Shown here: positions 49,923 to 60,979 of the stretch, piece by piece | Layout: each line of letters opens with the position of its first letter | How positions within the stretch are numbered: position 1 is the stretch's first letter | Origin: Hypsibius dujardini | Taxonomy: Eukaryota; Tardigrada; Eutardigrada; Parachela; Hypsibiidae | NCBI GenBank assembly: GCA_001579985.1 | Contig: LRSR01002232.1 | Location: forward strand, 1 to 64,000 | Direction: 5' to 3' | DNA: 64,000 bases | The notes under the pieces: generated by a model | Seen by the model: the letters and a program-made list of their open reading frames with translations, nothing else | Told to the model about the DNA's origin: nothing | The model's database searches: none | Translations under genes and position numbers: made by a program

Positions 49923-51864
49923 GGGCAGACAAGCAATCTGTTGGCTTATAAAATGTGACGCCTCATTTAACTTAATAACTTTGGCATCCTTTTTAGCATT
50001 CTCAAACGACTGCAACTTCAACAATAACAATTTTTGTGCATGGAGTATATCATGCAACTCCCTCATCAACATCCCCTGGTCACTTGCAAAATCCGCTGTC
50101 AGTTCTACCGCTGGGCCCGATTTTGACGTAACTGGGGACGGCTACTTTGCCTACCTGGATACTCGATCGCTCACGGGTCCTACAACCGGCAGAATGGAAA
50201 GCCCTTTGGTTGTCTTTACTATGGGTGCAGGCGAAGGTCCGACCAACTACCTGATCAGTTTCTACTACATGATGCACGGCAACGGAATCGATAAGCTGGA
50301 ACTGTCGGTCCGCAACGAAAGCGACTCAACTTTTGACGATCGCCATGTGATGTGGAAATCAATTGGGGCCCAAGGCAAAATTTGGAAACAGGCACACGTC
50401 GTTATCCCCAATGCCCAGACTGCCATCAGAGTAGCTTTCACTGGTCATCGCATTCAAGGCAACTCACGCGGACAAATCGCAGGCATGGGGAATATTTTAC
50501 AACGAATGGCGAAATTACAATATAAATTTAAATTACCGAAGGTCTTCTTAATTATGCACCTTTTTTGGTAATTTCTGTTTTTCCAAAATTACTTTTTGCC
50601 AACAATTTAGCTTGCAAAAAATACTCTTATATATTAGATACCTTTAATTGACGTAAAAATAAAAAGCATATTAATTACAAGAAAAGGAATTTAATAAAGT
50701 CATGTATGCTTCCTTAATTTTATTGTCTTTTACTGATTTTTAATTTTTGCTTTTTGTTGCTTAATTTTGATTCTTAACAATAACATCTTCCAGGGTTTCA
50801 TGTTAAAAATTAATATTTTTCCAGTGGATGAAATCACGTTTGAGGCTGCAGAAGATGAGGAAAGTGACCTCACCGCTGACTGTAACTTTGAGGATGGCTG
50901 GTGCAGCTACGACCATGTCGTACCGCCGAAATTTGCATGGCGCATAGCGCAAACCGCGACAGGAGCGAAAGTGGCGAGGGCTGCCAGACGTTCGACTAGC
51001 ACGCAATATTTCGCACTTCGGAGCGATTTTATCCGCCCCAAATTCAACGCTTGCCTTCGCGTGAAATACCATCTCAATACCACTCCGACAGGGCGAAGCT
51101 CGCTCAGCTTGTGGCTCACTCAGGTCGGTATATTGACGGAAAAATGAAGACGAATTTAATTCCGAGTATTATTTTAATTGAGACTGCGAAAATTCTCAGC
51201 AAATCATCCTTAACAACTGTTTAAAAATACAGGGTATGTCCACTACAAACATCATAACAAAATTCGAAATCTCACGCAGGAAGCTTTTTAAGGGTCCCTG
51301 ACCCTGTAGTCGCAATTGAAATTGTTCTTTTTTGGATTGCAATCGGAAAATGTATAATTTTCTATAGAAAAAATGTAACAACAAAAAGTCCCACCAAATC
51401 AATTTATTAATTGTTCAGCAACCGAATGACGGGACTTCCGCCCCCGTTCGCACCCTTTTATGGACTGTCCTCAAGCCGAACGCCGATGTGAACTTCGAAG
51501 AGGTTCACGTCCAGTTCAGTGCTGCCACAATCTTCCAGGTATGCACTATGAATTTATACAAATTTATGCAACATGTTGTCGATCTTTTTAAAGTTCCCGG
51601 CCAACATTTTTCGACTCCCAGTGCGATTTTTCCCCCGATAATTGGAAGGTTTTTTTTATAGATTTCCATCGAGGCGGTTTTCAAAGACGGCATCCGCGGA
51701 GGCGAAGATATTTCCGTGGATGATATTCGACTGACCACAACTGGCGAATGTTTCGGTAAAGCATTTAGCACTGTAGTTTAAAAAACAGGAATTAATATTT
51801 CGGCAGTTATCAATAAAAAATAAAATATTTTTTTTTCTAATATATTGTAGCAGGCGCGGATTGA
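39953..51864 (+). CDS. Secreted multi-MAM-domain protein, copy B (20 exons, 1464 aa)
   Basis: Exons: 39953-40211, 41604-41825, 42543-42814, 43198-43294, 43445-43630, 43848-44128, 44405-44522, 44634-44720, 44975-45183, 45332-45436, 47167-47257, 47424-47531, 47946-48440, 48503-48948, 49457-49862, 49997-50482, 50825-51123, 51419-51538, 51662-51755, 51851-51864. They sum to 4395 nt, one open frame. A signal peptide (about 1-21) precedes half of MAM1 (41-86). Whole MAM domains follow at 117-280, 295-464, 470-641, 685-855, 858-1032, 1133-1300 and 1309-1459, with typical CNFENDFCGF starts and AIDDLVL-type ends. Linkers at 643-678 and 1033-1127 are Thr/Pro-rich, mucin-like. There is no membrane segment, so it should be extracellular, probably adhesive or matrix. 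Most domain borders fall in phase-1 introns. Intron 16 would use a GC donor. Ligand unknown. Confidence 0.9.
41880..42010. repeat. Short tandem duplication in intron 2 of copy B
   Basis: Two adjacent units share CTTTGTG(T/C)TATGGCC and GGGGCTTGATTGATTG, separated by about 100 bp, with a poly-C tract in the second. Confidence 0.6.
42921..43075. repeat. (TCTG)n and (GT)n array, intron 3 of copy B
   Basis: TCTG tetranucleotides with an embedded GT dinucleotide run, on the strand opposite in sense to the CAGA arrays. Confidence 0.9.
43659..43770. repeat. (CAGA)n array, intron 5 of copy B
   Basis: A long CAGA array directly after the exon 5 donor. Its left flank is the same as the left flank of the copy A joint at 34147. 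Confidence 0.9.
44178..44345. repeat. (TCTG)n array, intron 6 of copy B
   Basis: A degenerate TCTG array filling most of a 276 bp intron inside MAM3. Confidence 0.9.
44755..44882. repeat. (TCTG)n array, intron 8 of copy B
   Basis: A TCTG array with a pure central run of more than ten units, between two exons of MAM4. Confidence 0.9.
45612..46572. mobile_element. Non-autonomous inverted-repeat element, intron 10 of copy B
   Basis: A 961 bp element with 28 bp inverted ends, CCGGGTGCGGGAATACTTTT and near-complement, and TA duplications at 45610-45611 and 46573-46574. No transposase frame is visible inside. Confidence 0.8.
46790..47040. repeat. Dispersed repeat, third copy
   Basis: Shares TAGCTCCGCCCCCT with about 39190 and the CGATTCC...GGAATATCCCACTGTTTTTG region with 20880-21010 and 39225-39340. 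The same repeat therefore occurs at the 5' edges of both gene copies and within copy B intron 10. Confidence 0.6.
47586..47905. repeat. (GACACA)n/(CAGA)n array, intron 12 of copy B
   Basis: A compound array of GACACA hexamers ending in CAGA tetramers. It fills most of the intron between the Pro/Thr linker exon and the MAM5 exon and opens long spurious frames on both strands. Confidence 0.9.
49869..49924. repeat. (CAGA)n array, intron 15 of copy B
   Basis: A nearly pure CAGA run of about 14 units in the intron after the mucin-like linker. Its right flank is identical in kind to the right flank of the copy A joint at 34230. Confidence 0.9.
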
Positions 51865-52978
51865 TGGACCGGGGAGCAGCTTACCAATCTTCTCGTTCAT
51901 GCTTTTCATGCACATTGATTATGCTAGTTTAACCGTTTAACCAATGACCTTCCACTCAAAGTATTTTAAGTTGGCGTAAAACTAATCAAGCGTGCAATAT
52001 TTATTTGGAAACTCAAGTCTGGGCTATATTTTCAACACTTTTTCACGGCAAAATTTGGCTAAGCTGGTTGCTCCCTCTCGTAGGAATGACAAATCAAATG
52101 TCGAATGTCCAGTTCAAATTAAATCAAGTAGAGTCCGATTTCGATTTGAAGTGCCCTTGATGTGATTTTAAAATTCATTTGATTTTGAATTCGATTTTGA
52201 ATTTGATTTTGATTTGATTTGATTTTGATTTTGATTTGATTTTGATTTTGATTTGAGGCATTTCGAAGCCAATTTTGCTTCCCAGAACTCGGTAAATTCA
52301 TTTGATAGATCAGTTTTTGGCGTAAATTTACCAAACCTTGAGTATCGGACTTTGAACCAAAGCTAGCGGTACAACAAGGCTAGCAAGGATTGTCATATCC
52401 AGGACTGGTTAAGTTGCGCGAGACTTGTTTTTCAATTACCGAAAAATTCCGACTTACGCGGAATTTAGTTGCGCCTTTCTGAAAAATCGGGTTTGAAATT
52501 GCTAAGCTGAGCTTTGATCATCTGCCTGTAGTCTGAGAATTATAGGGGAAAGCTGGACGTCTGCGTCATCTTAATCAGGATGATCAAAGATGGCATGAGA
52601 TATTCATTAATGCACAAGTGGGTGAGGTGACCTGCAAAATATCATTCTCGACGTGCACGATGAGGATAATACCGTGCAAGGTTGCGTCATCCGCCTCTGC
52701 ATTAAAAACATATTGTGCGTCACCTTGCGCGTCGTGTCATAAATGCGCATAGCACAATAATCAAACATCTTCCCAAGACGCAGTCAAATACTGAGCCGGA
52801 GGACATCGTAATGCAAGAAACAGAATATGCAACGTGTATTTATTAAAGATGAGTCAACGACTAAGGTGAGGGAGAAAGAGAGAAAATGTGCAAATTTATG
52901 GGACTTTATTAGCAGTCGTGCGTGAAGCGGATTGTAAAAGATATCTTATGAAAGTGCCATTTCCCAGTTTTCGCTCAG
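51865..52978. other. 3' flank of MAM copy B and spacer to the opsin
   Basis: The first 540 bp match the 3' flank of copy A. A GATTTGATTTTGATTT run lies at about 52140-52256. No gene or clear polyadenylation cluster is seen in the remainder. Confidence 0.45.
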
Positions 52979-55900
52979 TCAAACAGCACTGCTGGGGAGA
53001 GCAACCAACTGTTCTCCCATCGCTGTGGAATCTGGGCCTGGATAGACGGCTGAGTCAGATTTGTGTCCCGCCGAGGACGGACCACTCTGTAAATTTGAGA
53101 ATCCCGCCGGGAGTGCCTTTGGACGGTTCACGGGATGCAGTACGGCCGGACTCACAGTTCCGCACGTGACCATAGTCAGGAAAGCCGTGCGCAACTGAAA
53201 AGCGTAAGCCAAAAAAAAGAACTTTTTTTCTGGTTGAATAGTTTCTCCTCCATTTGAAAATTGAGACTGAAATTCGGCACAGTGGAAACTGAAAACGGAT
53301 GACAGACTCAATCGATCGAAGAAAACGACAACAAATCAAGATTTCTGGGCAATGAAATTAGTAGTGCGTACATTGAGTTGATTGATCGATAAGCCGTTTG
53401 AAATTTTCACCAATCAAACAACGTGTAGCCTTGTTTGACAAACCATACCAAATTAAGATTGCAAGTATCCTTCAAGCAGCTGTATTTTGCTGAGCTAAAG
53501 CTTCAAGGGTGGCTTTAGGTGAAAGAGTGGCTTTAACTTGGGCACGTTAGCATTGAAAGCAAGTGTGTACGTAATAAAACTGGAATCCTCTGCAGGATTC
53601 ACACTAAATGTTTCACGTTGTGTACCTGCACATTCATGAGGGCGTAGATGATGGGATTGTACACTATGGAGGATTTAGCGAAAATGGCGGGAACGGCGGT
53701 GGCCGTGGCTGTCAAGATGTCTTTACGCCCAGCCATGGTGATGAGGGAGACGAGAGTATAGGGCATCCAAGCGATCAAGAAGCACGCGATCATAATCACC
53801 ACCATCCGGATCAAATGAGTTTGACTTTTCGCCACGCCTTGACCGGCTCCGGACTGAGCTTGCTGAGAACAAGTATAGAAAGTACATTTTAAATCGCACA
53901 ACACATAAGAAGGACGAAAATTGAAAAATTAATGATAGAATACTTTTAAATCAGTGAGTATAAAGAAATAGTTAATTATTTCAATAGAATAAAAAATATT
54001 GTATAATTACTGCGGGAGCGGTCCTTGCGTAAGATGGGAGTTAACAGGCTGCTTAAGCAGTAGGATAGAGAAAACCAATTTGGAATTATGATCGGGATAA
54101 ACGGAATTGTTATGAATGATCGTAATTGGTTATTGCAATGGATTTCTACGTGGGGATATGTTAATTTCAGCATTTCAATTCCGAAGACGTAGAAAAGTGT
54201 TGAAGTATATTCGCCCAATGAAAAATGCGAAATAATTACTGCGTGGGGCGGTCCCAAAATAAGATAAGAATAATGAGATGCCAATTACAGCTGTGGCGGA
54301 ATTACTTCTTCAACCCACAGCCAAACCCATGCACCCACGCGCCCATGAGTGGGCGCAATGGAATGGGCGCGGGCCGAAGAAAGGAACTCCGTCACAGCTG
54401 AACAATTTAGGATGAAGATAAAGAGAACAAATAACCATCACCTACAATCGGGGTAGCAAGAATTCGGTAGATGATACGAGTGGTCGTAATTGTTATTGAC
54501 ACAGCTTTTTATTGCTGGCGGATGTTTCATTTTATTATTTTAATTCCGAGAACGCAAGAAAACGTCAATATATTTTGTGGGAAGTTTGTAGGAAGATTGA
54601 AGTGCGGGAGCACTTACGTGGCGGATAAAGTGGAGGATTTTCCCGTAGCTCCCGACAATGGCGCCGAGTGGGATTACAAGACCCAAGATGAGGAGGTAGA
54701 TTTGGTAGGAGAGGTCCAGTGATGCGGAGGACTCCCAATTAACCGCGCAGGCGATGTTTGGGCTTTCAGGAACGATGCTGTAGAGGAAGATCGGTGTTAC
54801 ACAACTATTGTTCCTCTACAGAGTAATCTAACACAATTACTCCGACAACAAAACGGGGGAAAGCGTGGGGATCCATTCACCTGCTCCAACCGAGAACTGG
54901 GGGAAAGGTCACCGCGAAGGCGTAGACCCACACTGTCAAGCATAAAACACTCAGCGTTAGCTAACCTTTCCTCCTTTCTCCATGTAAATATATATGAAAC
55001 ATGTGGCAAAAAAACCTTCAACGACTCAAGTTAAAGCTATTTTTTTACCCGTACCCAGCAAAACAGGGTGGTCCGAGTTTGAGCCAATTTTGGCATAAGC
55101 CAGTTTTTTAATGACGCCGAGCAAAATATGGTGGTCTGAATTCGAGCCAATTTTGGCCTTCGCATACCACTGCTTTTGGCGCTTGATTGATCTGTTGATT
55201 GGGCTCAAAATTGGCTTTAACTTGGTTAGTCGAAGGTTTTTGCCACATGTGCACAGGTTATTCCGCGTCCGCGTACTCACCGAACAGAATGGCCAGAATA
55301 GTCTTCCGGGTCGTGATAACGACCGCCCCGGGGTGGCAAATCAGCATGTACCGCTCGACGGAGATGACAGCCAGCGTGACAATGGATGCGATGCCTACAA
55401 GGAAGAATGGGGAGCATGACAACGTGCAAGCATTAATTCCCGCCAAAATTCCCGCCAAAATTCCCGCCGAAAATTTTACATCAACTCAAATATATACACG
55501 CTTGATAGATTGAGCCAATTTTCGCTTTTCTCCCCAGAAAAAGGTTACGACACAGCGGTTTCACGCAGATCGATGAGGTGCTCTTTCTTTCAGCCCAGGA
55601 GCTCTAATTTCAGCATGTGCAATACACCGGCAGATACATGTCTATAGAGTTCGTGCGTGCTCATGAAATCAGGAGCAGGTAATTGGGGTCAATTACTATT
55701 CACCCGGGCATCCAATAAATGAAGCCGAAAAAAGCTATAAACATGTTGATCAGATTACACTTCAGTTGACTACTCTGACCTCGAGGATTCGCCCGAAAAA
55801 CACTAGCTGAAATACGGTTTCAATCGATAACGCTTGCATCTTCTATCTTAAATAACGTTCCATCGTTCCAAATAACGTTCCTTATTGCGTAACAAAGCAG

Positions 55901-57954
55901 CTTGTAACCCATTTTTAATCCCTCAAGTGAAAATGTGACCAAACGGAGTACCAGTTATGACAGCAATTTTATTGGGACTTGGAAATGGAAAAATTCTTAT
56001 CGATTTCGATAGTTTTGTTAAGCACAGTTTAAAAATGCTTAATGTTGTTGGTAAATGACGAGTACATTTTCAGTTGATTCCTATTCAGTCCGCTTGTTTT
56101 CTCATTGTAAATTTTATTGCTCAAAGTGCCTGTTAGCTCAGCGGTATAATCTCTGGGCGACGGTTCAATTCCCGGACGAGTATTTTTTCCCCCATTTTTT
56201 TCTCACCCTTAAATTGGATTGGTCTTGCCAAATCATTTTGTGATTAAAAAAGAAGCATTTGGATTAGACTAATCTTTGGTCAAGCAAGTGCGGCTCAGTC
56301 GATAATTGTGATTGTTTTTGTATCCAGTTTTGGGATGCAATTATTGATTCAGTTTAGTAGGGAGAAAAAAGATAGAGCGTCAAATTGAAGCGCACTGTGA
56401 AAACGGTTCGAGAGCCATAAAGGATTTTAATTAAAGTTGGAATTACCTTCTTTTTTTCGCCAGGGGGAAGTTAGCGACTGCGCAAACACACACACACACA
56501 CACCTGGCCAGATTACTGGGTGGGCAGAGTTCGAACCACTCTTTAGCTGGACGCAAGCAAAATGCGGTGGCCCGAGTTTGAGCCAGACACCCAAATTGTG
56601 GCCATGTGTGTATGTCATGTTACGCAGAAAGGCATGACGGATGAAGTGTTCGTAATTAAATTATTAAGGAGCAACTCGGGCGTGTGCGTACATTAAACGG
56701 CAGTTATTAAGTCGCTGTACATAATACACTCGTTACGTGCAGTACCTGCCAGGGCCATGGCGAAGCCATAGGCAACGCAGAGATTACTGCCGTAGATCCA
56801 GTTTCCGGCGAAGGCCGCCCCGGCCGTTAACGGCGTCCCTGTGTAACAACAGTTAATAATAAAGAATATTGGCCTGTTTCCCGTGCACGAGAGTATTCTA
56901 CCTACTCCCGATCTCAAGGGGCGATTTTAGGTCCGACCCCAAAACACGTTTCGTCGCTCGCTTGGTTGTTCATTCAGATTCACTTAAACTTTATTGACTT
57001 GAACAATTTGAAACCAAAATCATCATTTCAATCAAGCAAGGTAGCGCAGCCTGTCAGGCAAAAATCAACGGACCAATCACGGACAAGTGAACGGAATTGA
57101 ACGATCCGCTCAAGCTTGATGTGAATCAGCGGGCGTGGGGCATGATCGACCCTTGAGATTGGGAGCGTACAAATAAAACACGCCAAATCGCTTCGCCCAT
57201 TGGTGGGCGCTCTTACCGAATCCGGCAATTACGAAGTCGCCTGAAAAAAAATAAAAACCGATTTTAGTATCTCGCATTTATAAGTGTTTATTTTTTAATT
57301 TAGTTGCACACGCGTATAATTGTTTTCAGTCGTTCCACATATCAGAGAAACCCGCAAAAAACGAACTACAGAAAATTGTCGGAGAAAATGTTGGCTTAGA
57401 TTATTGAGAAGGAGAACTAAAAAAAGGAGGTATAAAATAATTGGAAAAGACTGAAATTTTTTTTTGTCATTTTTCATTCAGCAAAACTTTAAATATATTA
57501 TGCGGTCTATACAATCAGACACCGATTATTATGAGCCACGTCAATAGTTGCAAGGGACGAGAATAGATTCGTCTCGCCTTTTTTTGCTTAAGATTTGTTT
57601 CGAATTAATTTACTTAAAAGAATGTGTGCCTGAGGAATCTTTTAAAATCGTTGATGTTTCCGCTTACTTTAACTGAGAGTGAATGTGTGTGGACTTACCG
57701 AAGCTGAGACTCATGAGCATAAGGTTGACCGGCGTGCGAAGCGGGCGATGCTTCGCGATGACAACGAAGATCCAGAAGTTGTTGAAGACCCCGAAAACAC
57801 TGATGAATGTGAGGACGATCGCGGCCGCGGTGTAGCCGCCAGGTAAGAGACGTCTCATTTGGGCCATTGTGATCTCGTGTGCCTCACTCTGATTTCCGTT
57901 GATGACCGCATCAAAAGTTCCATTGGAACTCTTGAGATGCTGCTCCAGAGTCAT
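52979..57954 (-). CDS. Opsin, eight exons, 383 aa
   Basis: A retinal-binding photoreceptor GPCR. Exons: 57954-57699, 57240-57217 (24 nt), 56838-56746, 55394-55281, 54932-54881, 54777-54618, 53862-53626 and 53194-52979. Phases match throughout and the sum is 1152 nt. Seven helices are readable. Landmarks: N-glycosylation sequons near the start, Cys114 and Cys190 (disulphide), Glu184 in IVPESPNIAC at the alternative counterion site with Tyr117 at the vertebrate counterion site, ERY at 138-140, Lys296 in FAKSSIVYNP, NPIIY at 302-306, and NVQ at 310-312 where ciliary opsins usually have NKQ. A cysteine in LRTAFLTMVTCG may be palmitoylated. The FAKSS word and helix-8 region look ciliary/xenopsin-like rather than rhabdomeric; the subclass is inference. 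The start ATG is the first in frame. Confidence 0.95.
54288..54400. mobile_element. MITE, family 7 (copy 2), opsin intron 6
   Basis: About 113 bp with ends CAGCTGTGGCGGAAT and complementary CACAGCTG, related to 26931-27032. TA precedes the left end; the right flank is degraded. Confidence 0.65.
55057..55230. repeat. Short repeat with direct and inverted units, opsin intron 4
   Basis: GGTGGTCCGAGTTTGAGCCA and a variant about 65 bp on are direct units; GGGCTCAAAATTGGC follows inverted. A related unit (GGTGGCCCGAGTTTGAGCCA) occurs at about 56563-56585 in intron 3. Confidence 0.6.
56127..56182 (+). other. tRNA-like fragment (A and B boxes)
   Basis: TTAGCTCAGCGG fits a pol III A box and GGTTCAATTCC fits a B box, but only 17 nt separate them, too few for a whole anticodon arm. 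It is probably a truncated tRNA or a tRNA-derived repeat, not a functional tRNA gene. Confidence 0.35.
56905..57167. mobile_element. MITE, family 5 (copy 2), opsin intron 2
   Basis: About 263 bp with ends CTCCCGATCTCAAGGG and near-complement, flanked by TA (56903-56904 and 57168-57169). Same family as 20054-20327. Confidence 0.8.
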
Positions 57955-59230
57955 TCTGAATGCACACGGGAAAGATCTAAAGTATTTGAGGTCGCCCAAA
58001 AAAAGGCAGAAGACGGGCAGTTTTGAAGAGATTTTAGAAAAACATACCTTATTATTATCCGTGGAAAAAAGTTGCTAGCGACGCGCTTTTAGAAAGACCC
58101 GCTTGATTTGGAGTGTAGGAAGGACAGACGAATCAATTGAGAAAATTGCATCACATGAAAGATTGATGGGAGAGTGAGATTGCGGGTGTGCTGGCAGTTC
58201 CCACGGGGCTTGCACCTTAAGTACTCCGAATTAAGGGGAGGCCCTCTCCTCTGGCAACAACAGTCGGAGGCGTCGTTGTTGTACGCTGAGGATGTCAATG
58301 AGGACCCGAAAGACAAGCGAAGCGGGGCTAGAATCAATGGGCGCGCTAAACATCTGGAGGCTATTTAGAATGCGCCATCCGGACCATTAGGTTAAGACCG
58401 AACGGTCCGTGCTGCCGGGTTGGCGTGTTGCAGTGGCCTCTGAGAGAAAAGAGTCCTTAAACGATGCCGGAAGCTAATAGGAGGCCTCTGCTCTTGATCT
58501 TGAATGATGTCTGAAAGAAAGAGAGAGAAAAGCGGAAACTGGGGAAACCGGGAATGGATCTTTTCTACGCGTCCTGAAATGGAATAGAGACCTTGAAATA
58601 AAGATGTGGTGGATGATTTTGGTGGAGATTGTAATAGGAGAGCGAGGGATGGCGGATGGTGGATGGGGGGATGGGGGATTTACCGTACGGAACCGGTAAG
58701 TGGTGTGGTAAGCTATTAGCGCAACACACGTGCGGTGCGTGTAGTACGTGTCTGTCAAGTCCCTTGTGTAATAAGACACGATTCGACGTACAGACTTACT
58801 CGATCTGGAGTGATATAATTTGTGACGTCGACTACTGGCACCAGGAATACGTCGAGCAAGCTGCCGGGAAATACTGGTAAATCGTTTTACATTGAATCAG
58901 ACGTTGTCAAGCTTCCGGCTCGGAAGGCGTGGATCCCTGCGAAATGGGTTCGCGAAAGTAATTAGGCGTTTTCGCTTGTCCCTCTTAAGGATGTCAATGT
59001 GCCAATGAAAAAGAGATGCTTTTCATTTTATTCTATTGACGGGAGGTGGGGGGGGGGGAGAGTAGTGGCACGAATCTCTAGATCGGATTTCCGGCCAGAC
59101 ATGTTGTCCATAATACTGTACTGTGGGAGTGGGAACACCACATCAGTAAATATTGAGAAATGATTAGGAGCAACAGGAAGAATGATCTCACATTGCGCTG
59201 AAACTATGGTGTCATAGGGGCAAGCAAGTA
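57955..59230. promoter_or_regulatory. 5' flank of the opsin gene
   Basis: The transcription start of the opsin should lie here, but no TATA box is certain. Purine-rich runs lie at 58500-58690. Frames on either strand lack recognisable motifs. Confidence 0.3.
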
Positions 59231-59233
59231 GGC

Positions 59234-59267
59234 CGACAGTCAGAGAGATAAACAGACAGACACAGAT

Positions 59268-59308
<41 letters not shown>

Positions 59309-59390
59309 AACATCTAGACAAGCAGACAAATATAGACAGTCAGGCAGGCATGCACGCAGTGAGGCTGACAAACAGACAGAGGGAAAAACA
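59234..59390. repeat. (CAGA)n array, intergenic
   Basis: A degenerate CAGA/CAGG tetranucleotide array of the same kind as in the MAM introns, between the opsin and the alanine-rich genes. Confidence 0.85.
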
Positions 59391-59399
59391 GATTAATAG

Positions 59400-59690
59400 G
59401 CAGACAAAAATTGGCCACACTTTATCATATTTTTCCCTATTACGGCATAACTGGTAACGCGTCTCCAAAAAAATCAAAAACTTATGAAGTTTCACAATTC
59501 GTACCAGCCAGTGATCAATCAAAATATGATATTTCAAGGTCCTGGATTTTCAAATTACATCTAAAGTTCAAAAGTCAATTGACTTTCGCAAAATTGACGA
59601 AGCCGTCTTAAAAGGAAAATCGATAATGGCTAATCATGTAGGTCAAATTCGTTCCGTTGTCTTCATATGGAAAAAAAGAATTACCAAAGA
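59400..59690. repeat. 3' block of the alanine-rich tandem duplication (copy 1)
   Basis: Matches 62510-62755 by eye, with shared CATAACTGGT, AATGGCTAATCATGT and GTCAAATTCGTTGCGTTGTC words. It shows that the duplication included the 3' flank. Confidence 0.75.
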
Positions 59691-59718
59691 AAGAATGATG
59701 ATCAGTTAAGCCGCCTTT

Positions 59719-60607
59719 TCATCCCAAAGCGACAGTGAGCGCAGCTCGTGCGGCGTTGATTGCGTCCGCGGCCAATCCGTCGGCCACGCCCACCGCCACC
59801 AGAGCCGCCGCAGTGGCCGCGTTCTCCGCAGTCAAGCGAGCCGCATCCGCGGGTGCGTGGATGGCGATCCACACAGTCAAGGCCGCGGCTTCGGCGGTCC
59901 GGGCAGTCGCCAGGCCGTTATTAGCGACCACTTCCGTGGAAGAACCAACCGCGGCGGCAGCGACGAGCTGGGCCTTTGCGACTTTTGCACGGGCGTCCGA
60001 CAAAGCCTTGTCGACGACTTTGGTTGCGATAACGTAGTTCTTGGCCGCAACGGCAAATGCGGATTTCTTGTTGGCTTGTATTCTGAGGTGGTCCCTGGCA
60101 TTTTTGGAGAGGGCCGCCGCAATGGCGCGCTCACAGGCTTCTTGCGGAGTTTTGACGTTGCGATTGAAGCGACTGCATGAAACTGAATCCAAAGGGATAA
60201 AGACATTTCAATAAATGTTTTAGTAATTTCGGTTGGTCAAGAGGCCTTCACTTTTTCTCTTGGGTTTTTTCCGATGTATTTAATTTATCAATAATTTTTA
60301 TTAATTAAAAAGGCATCCGGGTTTTCAATTTCATCTGGGATTTATTTAAGCTAGTAATGATTTTGCTTATTGAAAAGCTTTGACTTTGATTTGTTTGGTT
60401 TTGTTTTTGGCACCAGCAACCTCAATGACGAGGTCCTAGGCTTCTTGAAATATTATTGAAATTATTATTAATGAAATTTTGGACTTGAAAATAATGATTT
60501 TAATTAGAAAACCTGTATAGCGTCGGGCCGCAGAAGAGTTAGCCTTTCTTACCTAGAGATACGGCCACTACAGCGGCAAAGAAAGTCAGGGCAATGAAGG
60601 ACTGCAT
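59719..60607 (-). CDS. Small secreted alanine-rich protein, copy 1 (172 aa)
   Basis: Two exons, 60607-60553 and 60182-59719, joined in phase 1. Exon 1 is essentially a signal peptide, MQSFIALTFFAAVVAVSLG. The remainder is one long, mostly helix-forming chain with 49 alanines in 154 residues, few aromatics, two cysteines near its start (VSCSR and EACER) and regular A-rich segments such as LVAAAAVGSSTEVVANN and ENAATAAALVAVGVADGLAA. I do not recognise the family. Alanine-rich helical secreted proteins include some antifreeze, cuticle and silk-like proteins, but no diagnostic motif is present. A TATATATA box lies at about 60708-60720 on the minus strand. A tandem paralog lies at 62924-63687. Confidence 0.85.
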
Positions 60608-60705
60608 GATGGTTGGTTTCAAGAATTTGTTGGGAGAAATTTGTTTGCCGTTTAGAGAAAAAGATTAAGAGATGCAAGAGGTTGATGCTGTTATTCCAAA
60701 AATGT

Positions 60706-60722
60706 ACCTGTATATATAAGAA
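60706..60722 (-). promoter_or_regulatory. TATA box of alanine-rich gene copy 1
   Basis: Minus-strand CTTATATATACAGG about 100 bp upstream of the ATG, matched in position and context by GGTATATAAACAGG in copy 2. The short 5' leader between box and ATG is also conserved. Confidence 0.7.
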
Positions 60723-60979
60723 ATATTGGCGCGTCTGTAGCAGAAGGTTGTGTACTGGTACCGCGTAATCAGCAGCGGCGGTTTCCTTCCTGTCGTTATT
60801 ACTATTGTTGAGTGCCTTAGTTCGCCGTCTTTGACGACCCGAGCATTAAAGCCGCTTTCCATCCAAATGATTCGCACATACTGGATCGTCCAAGATTCAA
60901 CATTAATTTGGGGCTCTCATCGTTTGGGAATTCTCAAAATGGTTTCGAGAAAAGATGTCAGTGTTATTTGAAACGGGCA

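Noticed and set aside
54797-55021. Minus ORF of 74 codons between opsin exons
   Set aside because: It spans intron and the 52 nt helix-4 exon in the wrong frame; the opsin exon joins fit exactly without it.
56127-56182. Functional tRNA gene
   Set aside because: The A and B boxes are too close for a normal anticodon arm and the acceptor stem does not pair.
59735-60206. Plus-strand and alternative-frame ORFs over the alanine-rich exons
   Set aside because: They are shadows created by GCN-rich codons; the minus-strand frame has the signal peptide, splice sites and paralog conservation.
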